This document shows positions 26,610 to 35,198 of a DNA stretch of 64,000 nt, piece by piece. Position 1 is the stretch's first letter, and each line of letters begins with the position of its first letter. This DNA comes from Sulfitobacter sp. JL08 (GTDB lineage Bacteria > Pseudomonadota > Alphaproteobacteria > Rhodobacterales > Rhodobacteraceae): positions 186,001 to 250,000 of the forward strand of contig NZ_CP025815.1 of assembly GCF_003352045.1 (NCBI RefSeq), given 5' to 3'. The notes under the pieces were generated by a model, which saw nothing but the letters and a program-made list of their open reading frames with translations, did no database searches and was not told the DNA's origin. The translations under genes and the position numbers were made by a program.

Positions 26610-27569
26610 TCATGCTGCCAGCTTTCTCCGGGTCATGAACAGGTTGCCGAGGGCGAAGAGCGTGAACAGATGCGCCCGGTTCTTGGCCAGCCCACGGTAG
26701 CGCGTCTTCACGTGGCCGAACTGGCGCTTCAGGATCCGGAACGGGTGCTCAACCTTGGCCCGGACCTTTGCGATGATCCGGTTGATCTGCACGTCGAGCG
26801 GATCCAGTTCGCCACCTTTGGGTGCCTTGCGCATCACGCCCCAGAACCGGCCTGCATCCTTGGTGAAGGCCGCCTCTCGTTCGGAATGCACGTAGCCCTT
26901 GTCCGCCCAGACGGATGTTTCGTTGCCGTGCAGCAGTTCGTCCCAGACCTGGCTATCGTGGGTCTTGGCAGTGGTGGTCTCCAGGCTGTGGACGATGCCG
27001 CTGTCTGCATCGACGCCAACATGGGCCTTCATGCCGAAGTACCAGTCATTACCCTTCTTGGTGGATGACATCTCGGGATCGCGGGCCTTGGCTTCATTCT
27101 TGGTCGAGGACGGCGCATCGATGATCGTCGCATCCACCAACGTGCCAGAGCGCAGCGTGACGCCCTTGTCGGCAAGATAGGCATTCACCTCGGCAAACAG
27201 CTTCTCGGTCAGCTGATGCTTCTCCAGCAGGTGCCGGAAGTTCAGGATCGTTGTTTCGTCGGGGATGCGGTCATCGCCAAGCTCGATACCGGCAAACCGG
27301 CGCATGGCCTCGCTGTCATACAGGCTCTCTTCGGCCATCGGATCGCTCAGCGCGTACCAGCTCTGAAGGAAATACACTCGCAGCATCGTCTCCAGTGGCA
27401 TCGGTGGCCGACCACCCTTTGACCCAACCTTCGGATAGTGCGGCTCGATCAGCGCCAACAGACGACCCCAAGGCACCACCGCATCCATCTCCGACAGGAA
27501 CTTCTCGCGGCGCGTCACCTTCTTCTTCACCGCATCACCAAGGCCGGGAATGGCAGGCTGTTTGGGCAT
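26610..27569 (-). CDS. IS5 family transposase
   Basis: A 319-residue DDE transposase. The N-terminal part has KGGRPPMPLETMLRVYFLQ and IPDETTILNFRHLLE. DDE acids are visible in VDATIIDAPSST (first D), VWADKGY (second D), and the YREK-like region KVRAKVEHPFRILKRQFG (E). The frame is intact from ATG 27569 to the stop. It is antisense to the gene it interrupts. Confidence 0.93.
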   Translation of the reverse strand: MPKQPAIPGLGDAVKKKVTRREKFLSEMDAVVPWGRLLALIEPHYPKVGSKGGRPPMPLETMLRVYFLQSWYALSDPMAEESLYDSEAMRRFAGIELGDDRIPDETTILNFRHLLEKHQLTEKLFAEVNAYLADKGVTLRSGTLVDATIIDAPSSTKNEAKARDPEMSSTKKGNDWYFGMKAHVGVDADSGIVHSLETTTAKTHDSQVWDELLHGNETSVWADKGYVHSEREAAFTKDAGRFWGVMRKAPKGGELDPLDVQINRIIAKVRAKVEHPFRILKRQFGHVKTRYRGLAKNRAHLFTLFALGNLFMTRRKLAA

Positions 27570-27622
27570 CGGCGGGCTCCTCTCTCATCCGCAGAAACCA
27601 TACCAAATCAAGCCAAAATGGG

Positions 27623-27641
27623 GAAGTTCTTCAGAGATTCC
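27623..27641. repeat. Right terminal inverted repeat of the IS
   Basis: Read inward on the minus strand: GGAATCTCTGAAGAACTTC. The second TTAA copy follows at 27642-27645. Confidence 0.7.
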
Positions 27642-28075
27642 TTAACAACATTACTGTTCCAAATGAGGAAGATCCCGAGAAGCACAGCAGCACGGAAATT
27701 TATATCGAGAAGTACTTTCTGCAAAACACAGGTAAGAAACCAGCCACAAATGTTGAGTTTGTTTTAAGTAGTTTCCCTACCGATATTTCCGTCTTTCAGC
27801 CGCGCAACGAAAAATACTTGAGAGTGGCCAAGGGCAATTGCTTAATCAGTATTCCTCAAATGGCACCAAAGGAATTGGTCGTCATTGACTGCGCTTACAT
27901 CAACCAAAAGGCGGCATGGGTTACTTCCGTAAAATGCGCTGAATGTCTTGGTACTGAAGTCCCTTTCTGGACAGTCAGAAAACTCCCCAATTGGGTGTTT
28001 TGGGGTCTGTGGTGCCTACTGATCTTTGGAATAGCCTTCGTTGTAAAGTTCTGCTTATCCCTAATTCTAAGCTGA

Positions 28076-28458
28076 AGATGCTGAACAAACTCCCAGTTCG
28101 TACCTCACACCAAACCTCCACCTCCGGCATTTCACTGGGGCGGTCCCTGCCTATGTCTTTCACTTCTGCAAACTCTGATCGCGTCTGCCAGTAAAAGGCG
28201 GCGCCGCCGGGGTGGACGAGGTAAACGGGGGTGGTTTCCCCGTGCCCGGATATATCCAAAGCGGCCCCGCGTCACCGGTGCCTTGTTGTCCTGTGGCTAC
28301 GACAACAGGCGCTGGTCTGCCTGTCGAAGGATCGATCGCGGCAAGGTTTAGGGCCACGCGGTTAACCCTGCCCTACACCAAACACCACCGCCCATTTTCT
28401 TGACAGATGCGGCATGCAGGTTCAGCCTTGCCCCGATCCACCTGGGAAAGGGCCAAAG
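28076..28458. other. Non-coding stretch between the interrupted gene and the amidinotransferase-family gene
   Basis: About 380 bp without a convincing gene. Short open frames exist on the minus strand (27975-28259 and 28160-28357) but lack start signals and known motifs. An inverted repeat TGTTGTC ... GACAACA (about 28285-28308) could form a hairpin. Composition moves from the lower-GC island to the genome norm near 28190, which may mark the right edge of imported DNA. Confidence 0.4.
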
Positions 28459-29388
28459 ATGAAAGATGCAGGAACCGAATTTTCGCTGCGCACCCGCAAA
28501 CCGGGGGGTGGAACTGCAACGCTGAACAGCTGGGGGGCCAATTCTGATTATGGCACCTTGCGTTCTGTCATGCTGGGCCCGATCGAAAACTACAGATGGT
28601 TGCAGACCAGTTCTGTATCGAAAAAGACCCTGCGCCGGGGGGTGCCGTTTGATATGGATGTAGCCCGCGCCCAGCACCGAGAAATGGTTTCGGCCTACAA
28701 GTCGGCGGGCGTCGATGTGCACATCCTGACGCCTGATCCCGAATTGCCCTATCAGGTCTATGCGCGCGACAGTTCGGTGATGACGCCCTATGGCGCGATC
28801 ATCACCAACATGGCGCAGTGGTGGCGGCGCGGCGAAAATTACCGCGCCATCGAAACCTATCAGAAACTGGGTATCCCGATCTACGATTACGTCACCGCCG
28901 GTACGTTCGAGGGCGGTGATTTCAACGTGATCGAACCGGGCTGCGTTCTGATCGGATGGGAAGGCGACGAGGGCCGCAGCCAGGAACAGGCGGCGGTGCA
29001 GATCAAGGGCTGGATGGAGGCCGAAGGCTGGGAGGTCATGCTGGCCGACATCGACCCGTTTTATGTGCATATCGATCTGATGGTGGTGATGCTGGCCCCG
29101 AAACTGGCAGCTGTCTGCCTTGATTGCACCGATCCGGCGATTGTGGACTGGCTGCGCGCCAAAAAGATCGAGATTATTCCCGTGCCGTTTCAGGAAACAG
29201 TTGCGCTGGGCTGTAACGTGGTGGCGCTGGGCGAGGATCGCGTGTTGCTGCCTGCGGCCTCGAAAACGCTGAAACAGGCGTTGAAGGCGCGCGGATTCAC
29301 GATTTTCGACCCCGATCTGTCGATGATCACCCAGGGCGGCGGTGGCGTGCATTGCATGTGTCAAAGCCTGATCCGCGATCCGGTGTAG
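28459..29388 (+). CDS. Amidinotransferase / dimethylarginine dimethylaminohydrolase-like enzyme
   Basis: A 309-residue guanidine-modifying enzyme with the five-bladed propeller family marks: YARDSSVMTPYGAI near residue 100, TFEGGDFNVIEPGCVLIGW near 150 (acidic catalytic pair), HIDLMVVML near 205 (catalytic His), and QGGGGVHCMCQSLIRDP at the end (nucleophilic Cys). Relatives hydrolyse arginine, dimethylarginine or transfer amidino groups; the precise substrate is open. The ATG at 28459 has GGGAAAGG before it; ATG 28414 would add 15 residues. It stands between pheS and pheT, 75 bp before pheT. Confidence 0.8.
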   Translation: MKDAGTEFSLRTRKPGGGTATLNSWGANSDYGTLRSVMLGPIENYRWLQTSSVSKKTLRRGVPFDMDVARAQHREMVSAYKSAGVDVHILTPDPELPYQVYARDSSVMTPYGAIITNMAQWWRRGENYRAIETYQKLGIPIYDYVTAGTFEGGDFNVIEPGCVLIGWEGDEGRSQEQAAVQIKGWMEAEGWEVMLADIDPFYVHIDLMVVMLAPKLAAVCLDCTDPAIVDWLRAKKIEIIPVPFQETVALGCNVVALGEDRVLLPAASKTLKQALKARGFTIFDPDLSMITQGGGGVHCMCQSLIRDPV

Positions 29389-29463
29389 GCGCCCCCTTTC
29401 ACGCGCAGGGGATATCCGGTACATGCGGCGGGAACACTTTGAATTGCCGCAGGACCCTGACGC

Positions 29464-31860
29464 ATGAAATTCACCCTTTCCTGGTTGAAAACCCATCTGG
29501 ACACCACCGCCAGCCTTGACGACATCCTTTATGCCCTGACCGATCTGGGGCTGGAGGTGGAAGAGGTGATCAACCCCGCCGACAAGCTGCGTGATTTTAC
29601 CATCGGCAAGGTGCTGCACGCGGAAAAACACCCCGAAGCGGACCGGTTGCAGGTGTGTCGGGTCGACACTGACGCGGGCGAATTGCAGATCATCTGCGGT
29701 GCTCCGAACGCGCGCGAGGGGATCACCGTTGTGGTCGCCAAACCGGGTGTTTACGTGCCGGGCATCGATACCACCATCGGGGTTGGCAAAATCCGCGGTA
29801 TCGAAAGCCACGGCATGATGGCGTCGGAGCGCGAGCTGGAACTGTCCGAAGAACATGACGGCATCATCGAACTGCCAAGCGGCGAAGTGGGTCAGAGCTT
29901 TACCGATTGGCTGGCCGATCATTTCCCGTCCAAGGTTGATCCGGTGATCGACATCGCGATAACCCCCAACCGCCCCGATGCGCTGGGCGTGCGCGGCATT
30001 GCCCGCGATCTGGCGGCGCGTGGCCTTGGCACGCTGAAACCGCAGGCGATCGAGCCTGTGGATGGCGCGTTTTCGTGCCCTGTGTCTGTCCGGATTGACG
30101 ACGACACCTTGAACGGCTGCCCGCTGTTCACCGGGCGGGTGATCCGCGGCGTCAGGAACGGGCCGTCGCCCGATTGGCTGCAGGATCTGCTGCGCGCCAT
30201 TGGCCTGCGCCCGATTTCGGCACTTGTCGATATCACCAACTTTTTCACCTATGACCAGAACCGTCCTCTGCACGTGTTCGACGTGGGCAAAATGACCGGC
30301 GGATTGCGCATTCACCGCGCGGCCGGGGGCGAAACCCTGATGGCGCTGGATGACAAGGAATACACGTTCCAGCCCGGCATGATGGTCATTTCCGATGATA
30401 CCGGCCCCGAAAGCATTGCCGGCGTCATGGGCGGTGCGGCGACTGGTGTCAGCGCCGAAACCTCCGATGTGTTTCTGGAAAGCGCCTATTGGAACAATGT
30501 GCAGATTGCGCTGACCGGTCGGGCGCTCAAGATCAATTCGGACGCGCGTTACCGGTTTGAACGCGGGATTGATCCCGCCTTTACCGAACCGGGGCTGGAA
30601 ATGGCAACGCAGATGGTGCTGGACCTGTGCGGCGGCGAAGCATCGGATGTCGTGGTGGCGGGCGCCGTGCCCGACACATCGCGCGCCTATCGTCTGGATA
30701 CCGCGCGCGTGCAATCGCTGGTTGGCATGGATATTCCCGAAAGCACACAGCGCCAGACGCTGACGGCGCTGGGCTTCCGGCTGGAAGGCAACTGGGCGCA
30801 TGTGCCCAGCTGGCGCCCCGATGTGGACGGCGAGGCCGATCTGGTGGAAGAGGTGGCGCGTGTCGCGTCCCTGACCAAGCTGGAAGGGCGGCCCCTGCCA
30901 CGGCTGAGCAGCGGCATCCCGAAACCGGTCCTGTCGCCGATGCAGCGTCGCGAACAGGCAGCGCGGCGCACCTGCGCGGCACTGGGGTACAATGAATGCG
31001 TCAGCTATTCGTTCATTGATCAGTCATCGGCCGCGCTGTTTGGCGGCGGCACGGATGCGACGATGCTGGAAAACCCGATATCAAGCGAGATGAGCCACAT
31101 GCGCCCCGCGCTGCTGCCCGGATTGTTGCAGGCCGCAGCCCGCAATCAGGCGCGCGGTTTCGCCGATCTGGCCCTGTTCGAGGTCGGTCCCGCCTTTCAC
31201 GGGGCCGAACCCGGCGAACAACATCTGCTGGTGTCGGGCCTGCTGGTCGGGCGCACCGGGCCAAAGGACGTGCATGGCACGTCGCGGCCGGTGGATGTGT
31301 TTGACGTAAAGGCTGATGCCGAAGCGGTGCTGGCGGCGATGGGCGCTCCGGCCAAGGTGCAGATTCTGCGCGGTGCCGCCGACTGGTGGCATCCGGGGCG
31401 GCACGGCATGATCTGTCTTGGCCCCAAAAAGGTGCTGGGTGTTTTCGGCGAACTGCACCCCAAAGTGGTATCCGCGATGGGCATCAAAGGGGCTGCGATG
31501 GCGTTTACCCTGTGGCCGCACGAAGTGCCGGTGCCCAAGAAAACCAAATCCACGCGCCCCGCGCTGGACATGCACGATCTGCAGGCGGTTGAACGCGATT
31601 TCGCCTTTGTGGTGGCCGCCGATGTCGAAGCGGCGGTGCTGGTGAACGCTGCCGCCGGCGCCGACAAGGCACTGATCGAGGATGTGCGCGTGTTTGACGA
31701 ATTCATTGGCGGGTCGCTGGGCGACGGCCAGAAATCGCTGGCCATTACCGTGCGTCTGCAACCGACCGAGACTACATTGAAAGAGGCCGATATCGAAGCG
31801 GTCAGCGCCAGGATCGTGGACAAGGTCGCCAAGGCAACGGGCGGTGTTCTGCGCGGCTAG
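29464..31860 (+). CDS. pheT: Phenylalanyl-tRNA synthetase beta subunit
   Basis: A 798-residue subunit. The N-terminal tRNA-binding domain (residues about 40-150, KHPEADRLQVC), B3/B4 editing region (about 205-380), B5 domain (about 400-475), catalytic-like core (RRTCAALGYNECVSYSF near 500), and C-terminal FDX-ACB domain (about 705-798) are all present. It pairs with PheS, whose gene is 3.1 kb upstream, so the two may now be made from separate transcripts. A hairpin overlaps its stop codon. Confidence 0.97.
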   Translation: MKFTLSWLKTHLDTTASLDDILYALTDLGLEVEEVINPADKLRDFTIGKVLHAEKHPEADRLQVCRVDTDAGELQIICGAPNAREGITVVVAKPGVYVPGIDTTIGVGKIRGIESHGMMASERELELSEEHDGIIELPSGEVGQSFTDWLADHFPSKVDPVIDIAITPNRPDALGVRGIARDLAARGLGTLKPQAIEPVDGAFSCPVSVRIDDDTLNGCPLFTGRVIRGVRNGPSPDWLQDLLRAIGLRPISALVDITNFFTYDQNRPLHVFDVGKMTGGLRIHRAAGGETLMALDDKEYTFQPGMMVISDDTGPESIAGVMGGAATGVSAETSDVFLESAYWNNVQIALTGRALKINSDARYRFERGIDPAFTEPGLEMATQMVLDLCGGEASDVVVAGAVPDTSRAYRLDTARVQSLVGMDIPESTQRQTLTALGFRLEGNWAHVPSWRPDVDGEADLVEEVARVASLTKLEGRPLPRLSSGIPKPVLSPMQRREQAARRTCAALGYNECVSYSFIDQSSAALFGGGTDATMLENPISSEMSHMRPALLPGLLQAAARNQARGFADLALFEVGPAFHGAEPGEQHLLVSGLLVGRTGPKDVHGTSRPVDVFDVKADAEAVLAAMGAPAKVQILRGAADWWHPGRHGMICLGPKKVLGVFGELHPKVVSAMGIKGAAMAFTLWPHEVPVPKKTKSTRPALDMHDLQAVERDFAFVVAADVEAAVLVNAAAGADKALIEDVRVFDEFIGGSLGDGQKSLAITVRLQPTETTLKEADIEAVSARIVDKVAKATGGVLRG

Positions 31861-31896
31861 CCGCGCGCAGATCCGTATTTAAGGCAAAAAGAAAGG
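31849..31896 (+). terminator. Hairpin over the pheT stop plus CCGTATTT tail
   Basis: CTGCGCGG (31849-31856) pairs with CCGCGCGCAG (31861-31870), with one bulge, across the TAG stop. CCGTATTTAAGGCAAAAAG follows, then the ribosome site of ytoQ. The tail matches the one after dgcN. Confidence 0.4.
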
Positions 31897-31904
31897 AAAC
31901 TGTC

Positions 31905-32354
31905 ATGACATTGAACGTCTACCTGTCCGGAGAAATCCACACCGACTGGCGCGAACAGATCATTGACGGGGCGGCGGGTCTGGATCTGGCCTTTGACAGC
32001 CCGGTGACCGATCACGCCGCCAGCGACGATTGCGGGGTTGCGATACTGGGGGCAGAGGCGGACAAATACTGGCATGACCACAAGGGCGCGATGGTCAACG
32101 CGATCCGCACCCGCAAGGGAATTGCCGATGCCGATGTTGTGGTGGTGCGTTTCGGTGATCAGTACAAGCAGTGGAACGCGGCCTTTGATGCGGGATATGC
32201 CGCCGCGTTGGGCAAATCGCTGATCATCCTGCACGGGCCGGATCACGCGCATGCGCTGAAAGAGGTCGACGCGGCGGCGCTGGCCGTGGCGCAGGAACCG
32301 CGGCAGGTGGTCGAGATTTTGCGCTATGTACTGACGGGCGCATTGCCCGGCTGA
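31905..32354 (+). CDS. YtoQ family protein
   Basis: A 149-residue protein matching the YtoQ family: VYLSGEIHTDWRE at the start, FDSPVTDHAASDDCG, ILGAEADKYWHDHKGA, and ADVVVVRFGDQYKQWNAAFDAGYAAALGKSLI. The fold is related to nucleoside 2-deoxyribosyltransferases, and the family has no proven activity. It follows pheT by 44 bp with AGAAAGGAAACTGTC as ribosome site. Confidence 0.88.
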   Translation: MTLNVYLSGEIHTDWREQIIDGAAGLDLAFDSPVTDHAASDDCGVAILGAEADKYWHDHKGAMVNAIRTRKGIADADVVVVRFGDQYKQWNAAFDAGYAAALGKSLIILHGPDHAHALKEVDAAALAVAQEPRQVVEILRYVLTGALPG

Positions 32355-32390
32355 TCCGGGCGCAACCTGAACGCCCGGACCTGACCGCGA

Positions 32391-33089
32391 TCAGTCGCGC
32401 GGCGGCGTGACCAGCCCGGTCTGAACTGCGGGGCGGGCCAGAAATCGATCCAGATAGGCCACGAGGTTGGGGTGGTTTTCCCAGCCCAGAACATCGCGCG
32501 CGCCATAAAAATCAAGCGAGCGCAGCCACGGCGCGATGGCGATATCGGCGATGGAATAATCCCCCGCGATCCAGTCCTTGCCATCCATTTTCTGTTCCAG
32601 AACCGACAGCAGCCGTTTGGCTTCGCCGATATATCGGTCACGCGGGCGAGGGTCTTTGATTTCGCTGCCGGCGAATTTGTAGAAAAACCCAAGCTGTCCG
32701 AACATCGGGCCAAGACCACCCATCTGGAACATCAGCCACTGGATGATTTTCGCCTTGTCGGTCGCCGTCTTGCCGATCAGCTTGCCAGATTTTTCCGCCA
32801 GATAAATCAGGATCGCGCCGCTTTCGAACAACCCGATCGCCACACCGTCAGATCCGTTCGGATCGACGATGGCGGGGATCTTGTTGTTGGGGTTCAGCGA
32901 CAGGAATTCAGGGCTTTTGACGTCGGCATCCGACAGGGTCACCTTGTGCGCCTCGTAGGGGATGCCCACTTCCTCGAGCGCGATCGACACTTTGACACCG
33001 TTCGGGGTGGGAAAGGAATAAAGCTGCAGAATGTCGGGGTTCTGGGCGGGCCATTTCTGCGAGATGGAAAAACCGGCAAGGCGGGACAT
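32391..33089 (-). CDS. Glutathione S-transferase (YfcG/YghU-like)
   Basis: A 232-residue GST. A thioredoxin-like domain (residues about 20-100; LYSFPTPNGVKVSIALEE, NKIPAIVD, LFESGAILIYLAEK) is followed by a helical domain (about 105-225; DYSIADIAIAPWL). The N-terminal Asn/Thr context fits Nu-class GSTs that bind two glutathiones and act as disulfide-bond reductases. AAAGGATC is the ribosome site. It is convergent with ytoQ and divergent from mscL. Confidence 0.88.
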   Translation of the reverse strand: MSRLAGFSISQKWPAQNPDILQLYSFPTPNGVKVSIALEEVGIPYEAHKVTLSDADVKSPEFLSLNPNNKIPAIVDPNGSDGVAIGLFESGAILIYLAEKSGKLIGKTATDKAKIIQWLMFQMGGLGPMFGQLGFFYKFAGSEIKDPRPRDRYIGEAKRLLSVLEQKMDGKDWIAGDYSIADIAIAPWLRSLDFYGARDVLGWENHPNLVAYLDRFLARPAVQTGLVTPPRD

Positions 33090-33248
33090 GGTATGATCCT
33101 TTGTGATTGAGGTGCCAACCTAAGTACTTTTCCCCGTAAAAACAGCTTAGGGAGTGTGCGCGCATATGCTATCGGCTGTGTCATTATGAACAGAGCGCGA
33201 AACCGGACCTTGGGAAAGCCCTTCAGGTTCCGACAACAGGGATAGACA

Positions 33249-33680
33249 ATGATTCAGGAATTCAAGGACTTTGTTGCCAAGGGCAATGTCATGGACATGG
33301 CCGTGGGTATCATCATCGGGGCGGCCTTTACCGCGATCGTGGCATCGCTGGTGGGCGACCTTATCAACCCGATTATCGGGCTGGTGTCGGGTGGTGTGGA
33401 CTTTACCAACAATTACGCCGTGTTGGGCGGAGAAGTGCCGGAAGGGGCCTCGCTTGAAGCGGCGCGCGAGGCGGGCGCATCGGTGTTTGCCTATGGTGCC
33501 TTCATCATGGCAGTGATCAATTTCCTGATCATTGCATGGGTTGTCTTCATGCTGGTGAAAATGGTTAACCGCGTGAAGGATGCCGCCGCTAAAGAGGAAG
33601 AAGCCGCAGATGCAGCGCCTGCAGGTCCAAGCGAACTGGACGTTCTGTTGGAAATTCGGGATGCGATGAAAAAGGCCTGA
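33249..33680 (+). CDS. mscL: Large-conductance mechanosensitive channel
   Basis: A 143-residue pentameric channel that opens on sudden osmotic downshock. [24 protein letters not shown] forms the N-terminal helix and TM1; [17 protein letters not shown] forms TM2; the acidic C-terminal bundle (EEEAADAAP... LLEIRDAM) is present. It is followed by a strong terminator and then by mscS, placing two tension-gated valves side by side. Confidence 0.96.
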   Translation: MIQEFKDFVAKGNVMDMAVGIIIGAAFTAIVASLVGDLINPIIGLVSGGVDFTNNYAVLGGEVPEGASLEAAREAGASVFAYGAFIMAVINFLIIAWVVFMLVKMVNRVKDAAAKEEEAADAAPAGPSELDVLLEIRDAMKKA

Positions 33681-33703
33681 GATGGCGTATCAGGACCAAA
33701 GGA

Positions 33704-33730
33704 AAAGCCCGCCTTGTGCGGGCTTTTTTG
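33704..33730 (+). terminator. Intrinsic terminator after mscL
   Basis: AAAGCCCGC, a 5-base loop CTTGT, then GCGGGCTTT and a T run. Confidence 0.88.
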
Positions 33731-33864
33731 TGCCTTGCAGTTGAAGGTGCAGGAAAGGCCATTGCCGGTTGCATTGACATTGTGGGGTGTGCGGAAATAT
33801 CAGATGGCCGGCGGGGGCACGTGCCGCCGGCTGTTTGTCATATTTTACGCAGGAGATCGGATAC

Positions 33865-34671
33865 GTGTCTGAAATTATGGAATACCTTGGTCAATATGCC
33901 CCGCTTGCCCTGAATGCGCTTAAGGCGCTGGTGGTTCTGATTATCGGCTGGATGATCGCCGGTCGTATCAGCGCGGTAGTGAATCGCCGTCTGAACGCCT
34001 TGCCGCAAATGGATCCGACACTGGCCAACTTTCTGTCCAGCATGGCCAAATGGCTGGTTCTGCTGATTGTCGGTATCGCGGTTCTGAACATTTTCGGGGT
34101 CGAGGCGACAAGCCTTGTTGCCATTCTGGGTGCCGGTACGCTTGCGGTCGGTCTGGCTTTGCAGGGCACGCTCAGCCATCTGGCGGCGGGGTTCATGCTG
34201 GTGCTTTTTCGCCCTTACAAACTGGGCCAATATGTTGAAATCGCCGGCACGTCGGGCACGGTCAAAGACCTGAACCTTTTTGTAACCGAACTGGTCACGC
34301 CGGATAACGTACAGATCATCATCCCCAACGGCGAGGCGTGGGGCAGCGTGATCACCAACTATTCAGCGCATGATACACGGCGCGTCGATTTGGTGTTCGG
34401 CATCGATTATGGTGACAGCGCGGATGCGGCGATCAAGATCATTCTGGACATGGCCAAGGGTGATGAACGTGTGCTGGACGATCCCGCGCCATGGGCGCAT
34501 GTCACCAATCTGGGCGACAGTTCGGTCGACATCACCACACGCATCTGGTGCAAGGCCGATGATTACTGGGCACTGAAATTCGACATGACAAAAGCCGTGA
34601 AAGAGGCGTTTGACGACAAGGGGATTTCCATCCCCTATCCGCATTCCGTCGAGATTCAGAAAGCGGGTTGA
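33865..34671 (+). CDS. mscS: Small-conductance mechanosensitive channel (MscS type)
   Basis: A 268-residue channel subunit. The GTG at 33865 is chosen because CAGGAGATCGG precedes it; the longer open frame to 33787 covers the promoter region. Three membrane helices fill residues 1-125, with the pore helix GAGTLAVGLALQGTLSHLAAG, then the beta domain (YVEIAGTSGTVKDLNLFVTEL, IIIPNGEAWG) and alpha-beta vestibule. It releases solutes under moderate tension. It lies behind the mscL terminator with its own leader and is followed by another terminator. Confidence 0.93.
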   Translation: MSEIMEYLGQYAPLALNALKALVVLIIGWMIAGRISAVVNRRLNALPQMDPTLANFLSSMAKWLVLLIVGIAVLNIFGVEATSLVAILGAGTLAVGLALQGTLSHLAAGFMLVLFRPYKLGQYVEIAGTSGTVKDLNLFVTELVTPDNVQIIIPNGEAWGSVITNYSAHDTRRVDLVFGIDYGDSADAAIKIILDMAKGDERVLDDPAPWAHVTNLGDSSVDITTRIWCKADDYWALKFDMTKAVKEAFDDKGISIPYPHSVEIQKAG

Positions 34672-34688
34672 ACGGTCCTTTGGCAAGA

Positions 34689-34724
34689 AGGGGGGGCGGC
34701 ACTGCAAGGGTGCCGCCCCTTTTT
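34689..34724 (+). terminator. Intrinsic terminator after mscS
   Basis: GGGGCGGCA (34693-34701) pairs with TGCCGCCCC (34711-34719), followed by TTTTT. Confidence 0.85.
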
Positions 34725-35198
34725 CATTTTGGCAGATGGTGCCCCGAAGACCGCAGAATTGCCGGTACCGGCGCTTTTCGGTTTTCGGGGCGCGACGCTC
34801 TGGGCGCGCCTTGTGACGCGGCCGGTATCACCGGGCAGGGCATCGCATTCCGGTGTTACTGAAAGCGCAGCACGCGAAAGGCCCATCGTGACGGTTGCGT
34901 GCTTTTTTGGCCTGGTGCCAAGCCCCTGATCATCTCTTGCGCCTGTTCCGCGCGTTTCTGACGGCCGATCTGCATGTAATACGCGGTGTCGATCTAACCG
35001 TCGGGGCGGCATTTAGCATCGGTATCTGTGTCCGGGTGTTTCATCTGGCATATCCTTCTGTGGGGTAGGGCCAGTTAGACAGATTCAGCGCCGCGGCGGT
35101 TGAAGACGGTCTTTAGATTGTCTTGTGATTTCACCTGCTGCGCCGCCATTTTTCGAAAAACGCTTGTGTGACGGGGCCGGAGGGTCATTCAATGGCGC
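34725..35198. other. Non-coding or decayed region after mscS
   Basis: About 470 bp with no intact gene. On the minus strand, ATG 35044 starts MKHPDTDTDAKCRPDG, hits TAG at 34996-34994, and the same frame then reads IDTAYYMQIGRQKRAEQAQE and on to TAA at 34858-34856. That second part looks like the small basic proteins often found in Rhodobacterales, so a broken microprotein gene is possible. The rest shows no recognisable signal. Confidence 0.4.

Larger units (their letters stand above)
26468..27641 (-). mobile_element. Complete IS5-family insertion sequence, 1174 bp
   Basis: The ends are imperfect inverted repeats: GGAACGTCTGATCAACGCC on the left and GGAATCTCTGAAGAACTTC read inward on the right. 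The flanks carry a 4-bp duplication TTAA (26464-26467 and 27642-27645), which fits the YTAR target of the IS5 group. One intact transposase lies between. The precise duplication and intact host reading frame on both sides show a simple, probably recent insertion. Confidence 0.85.
26316..28075 (+). pseudogene. Membrane protein gene interrupted by an IS5-type element
   Basis: The 5' part (26316-26467, GTG start overlapping pheS) encodes one membrane helix (LISLAITLVGALLFYLF). The 3' part (27646-28075) encodes a soluble middle (EIYIEKYFLQNTGKKPATNV... with beta-rich look) and a final membrane helix (WVFWGLWCLLIFGIAFVV). Taking out the IS and one TTAA copy joins the two in frame through NNSL-N-NITVPNEE, giving a 193-residue protein. 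Base composition is clearly lower in GC than the flanks, and rare codons are frequent, which suggests recent transfer. No family is recognised. The middle resembles small bacterial proteins that present a domain between two membrane helices. The gene is inactive as it stands. Confidence 0.8.

Noticed and set aside
27975-28259. A 94-codon minus-strand open frame after the interrupted gene
   Set aside because: It overlaps the end of the interrupted gene, has no ribosome site, and matches no family I can name.
28348-30801. An 817-codon open frame on the minus strand
   Set aside because: It lies antisense to the amidinotransferase-family gene and pheT, both firmly identified. Its translation is His/Arg/Gly-rich with no domain, the usual by-product of GC-rich codon bias.
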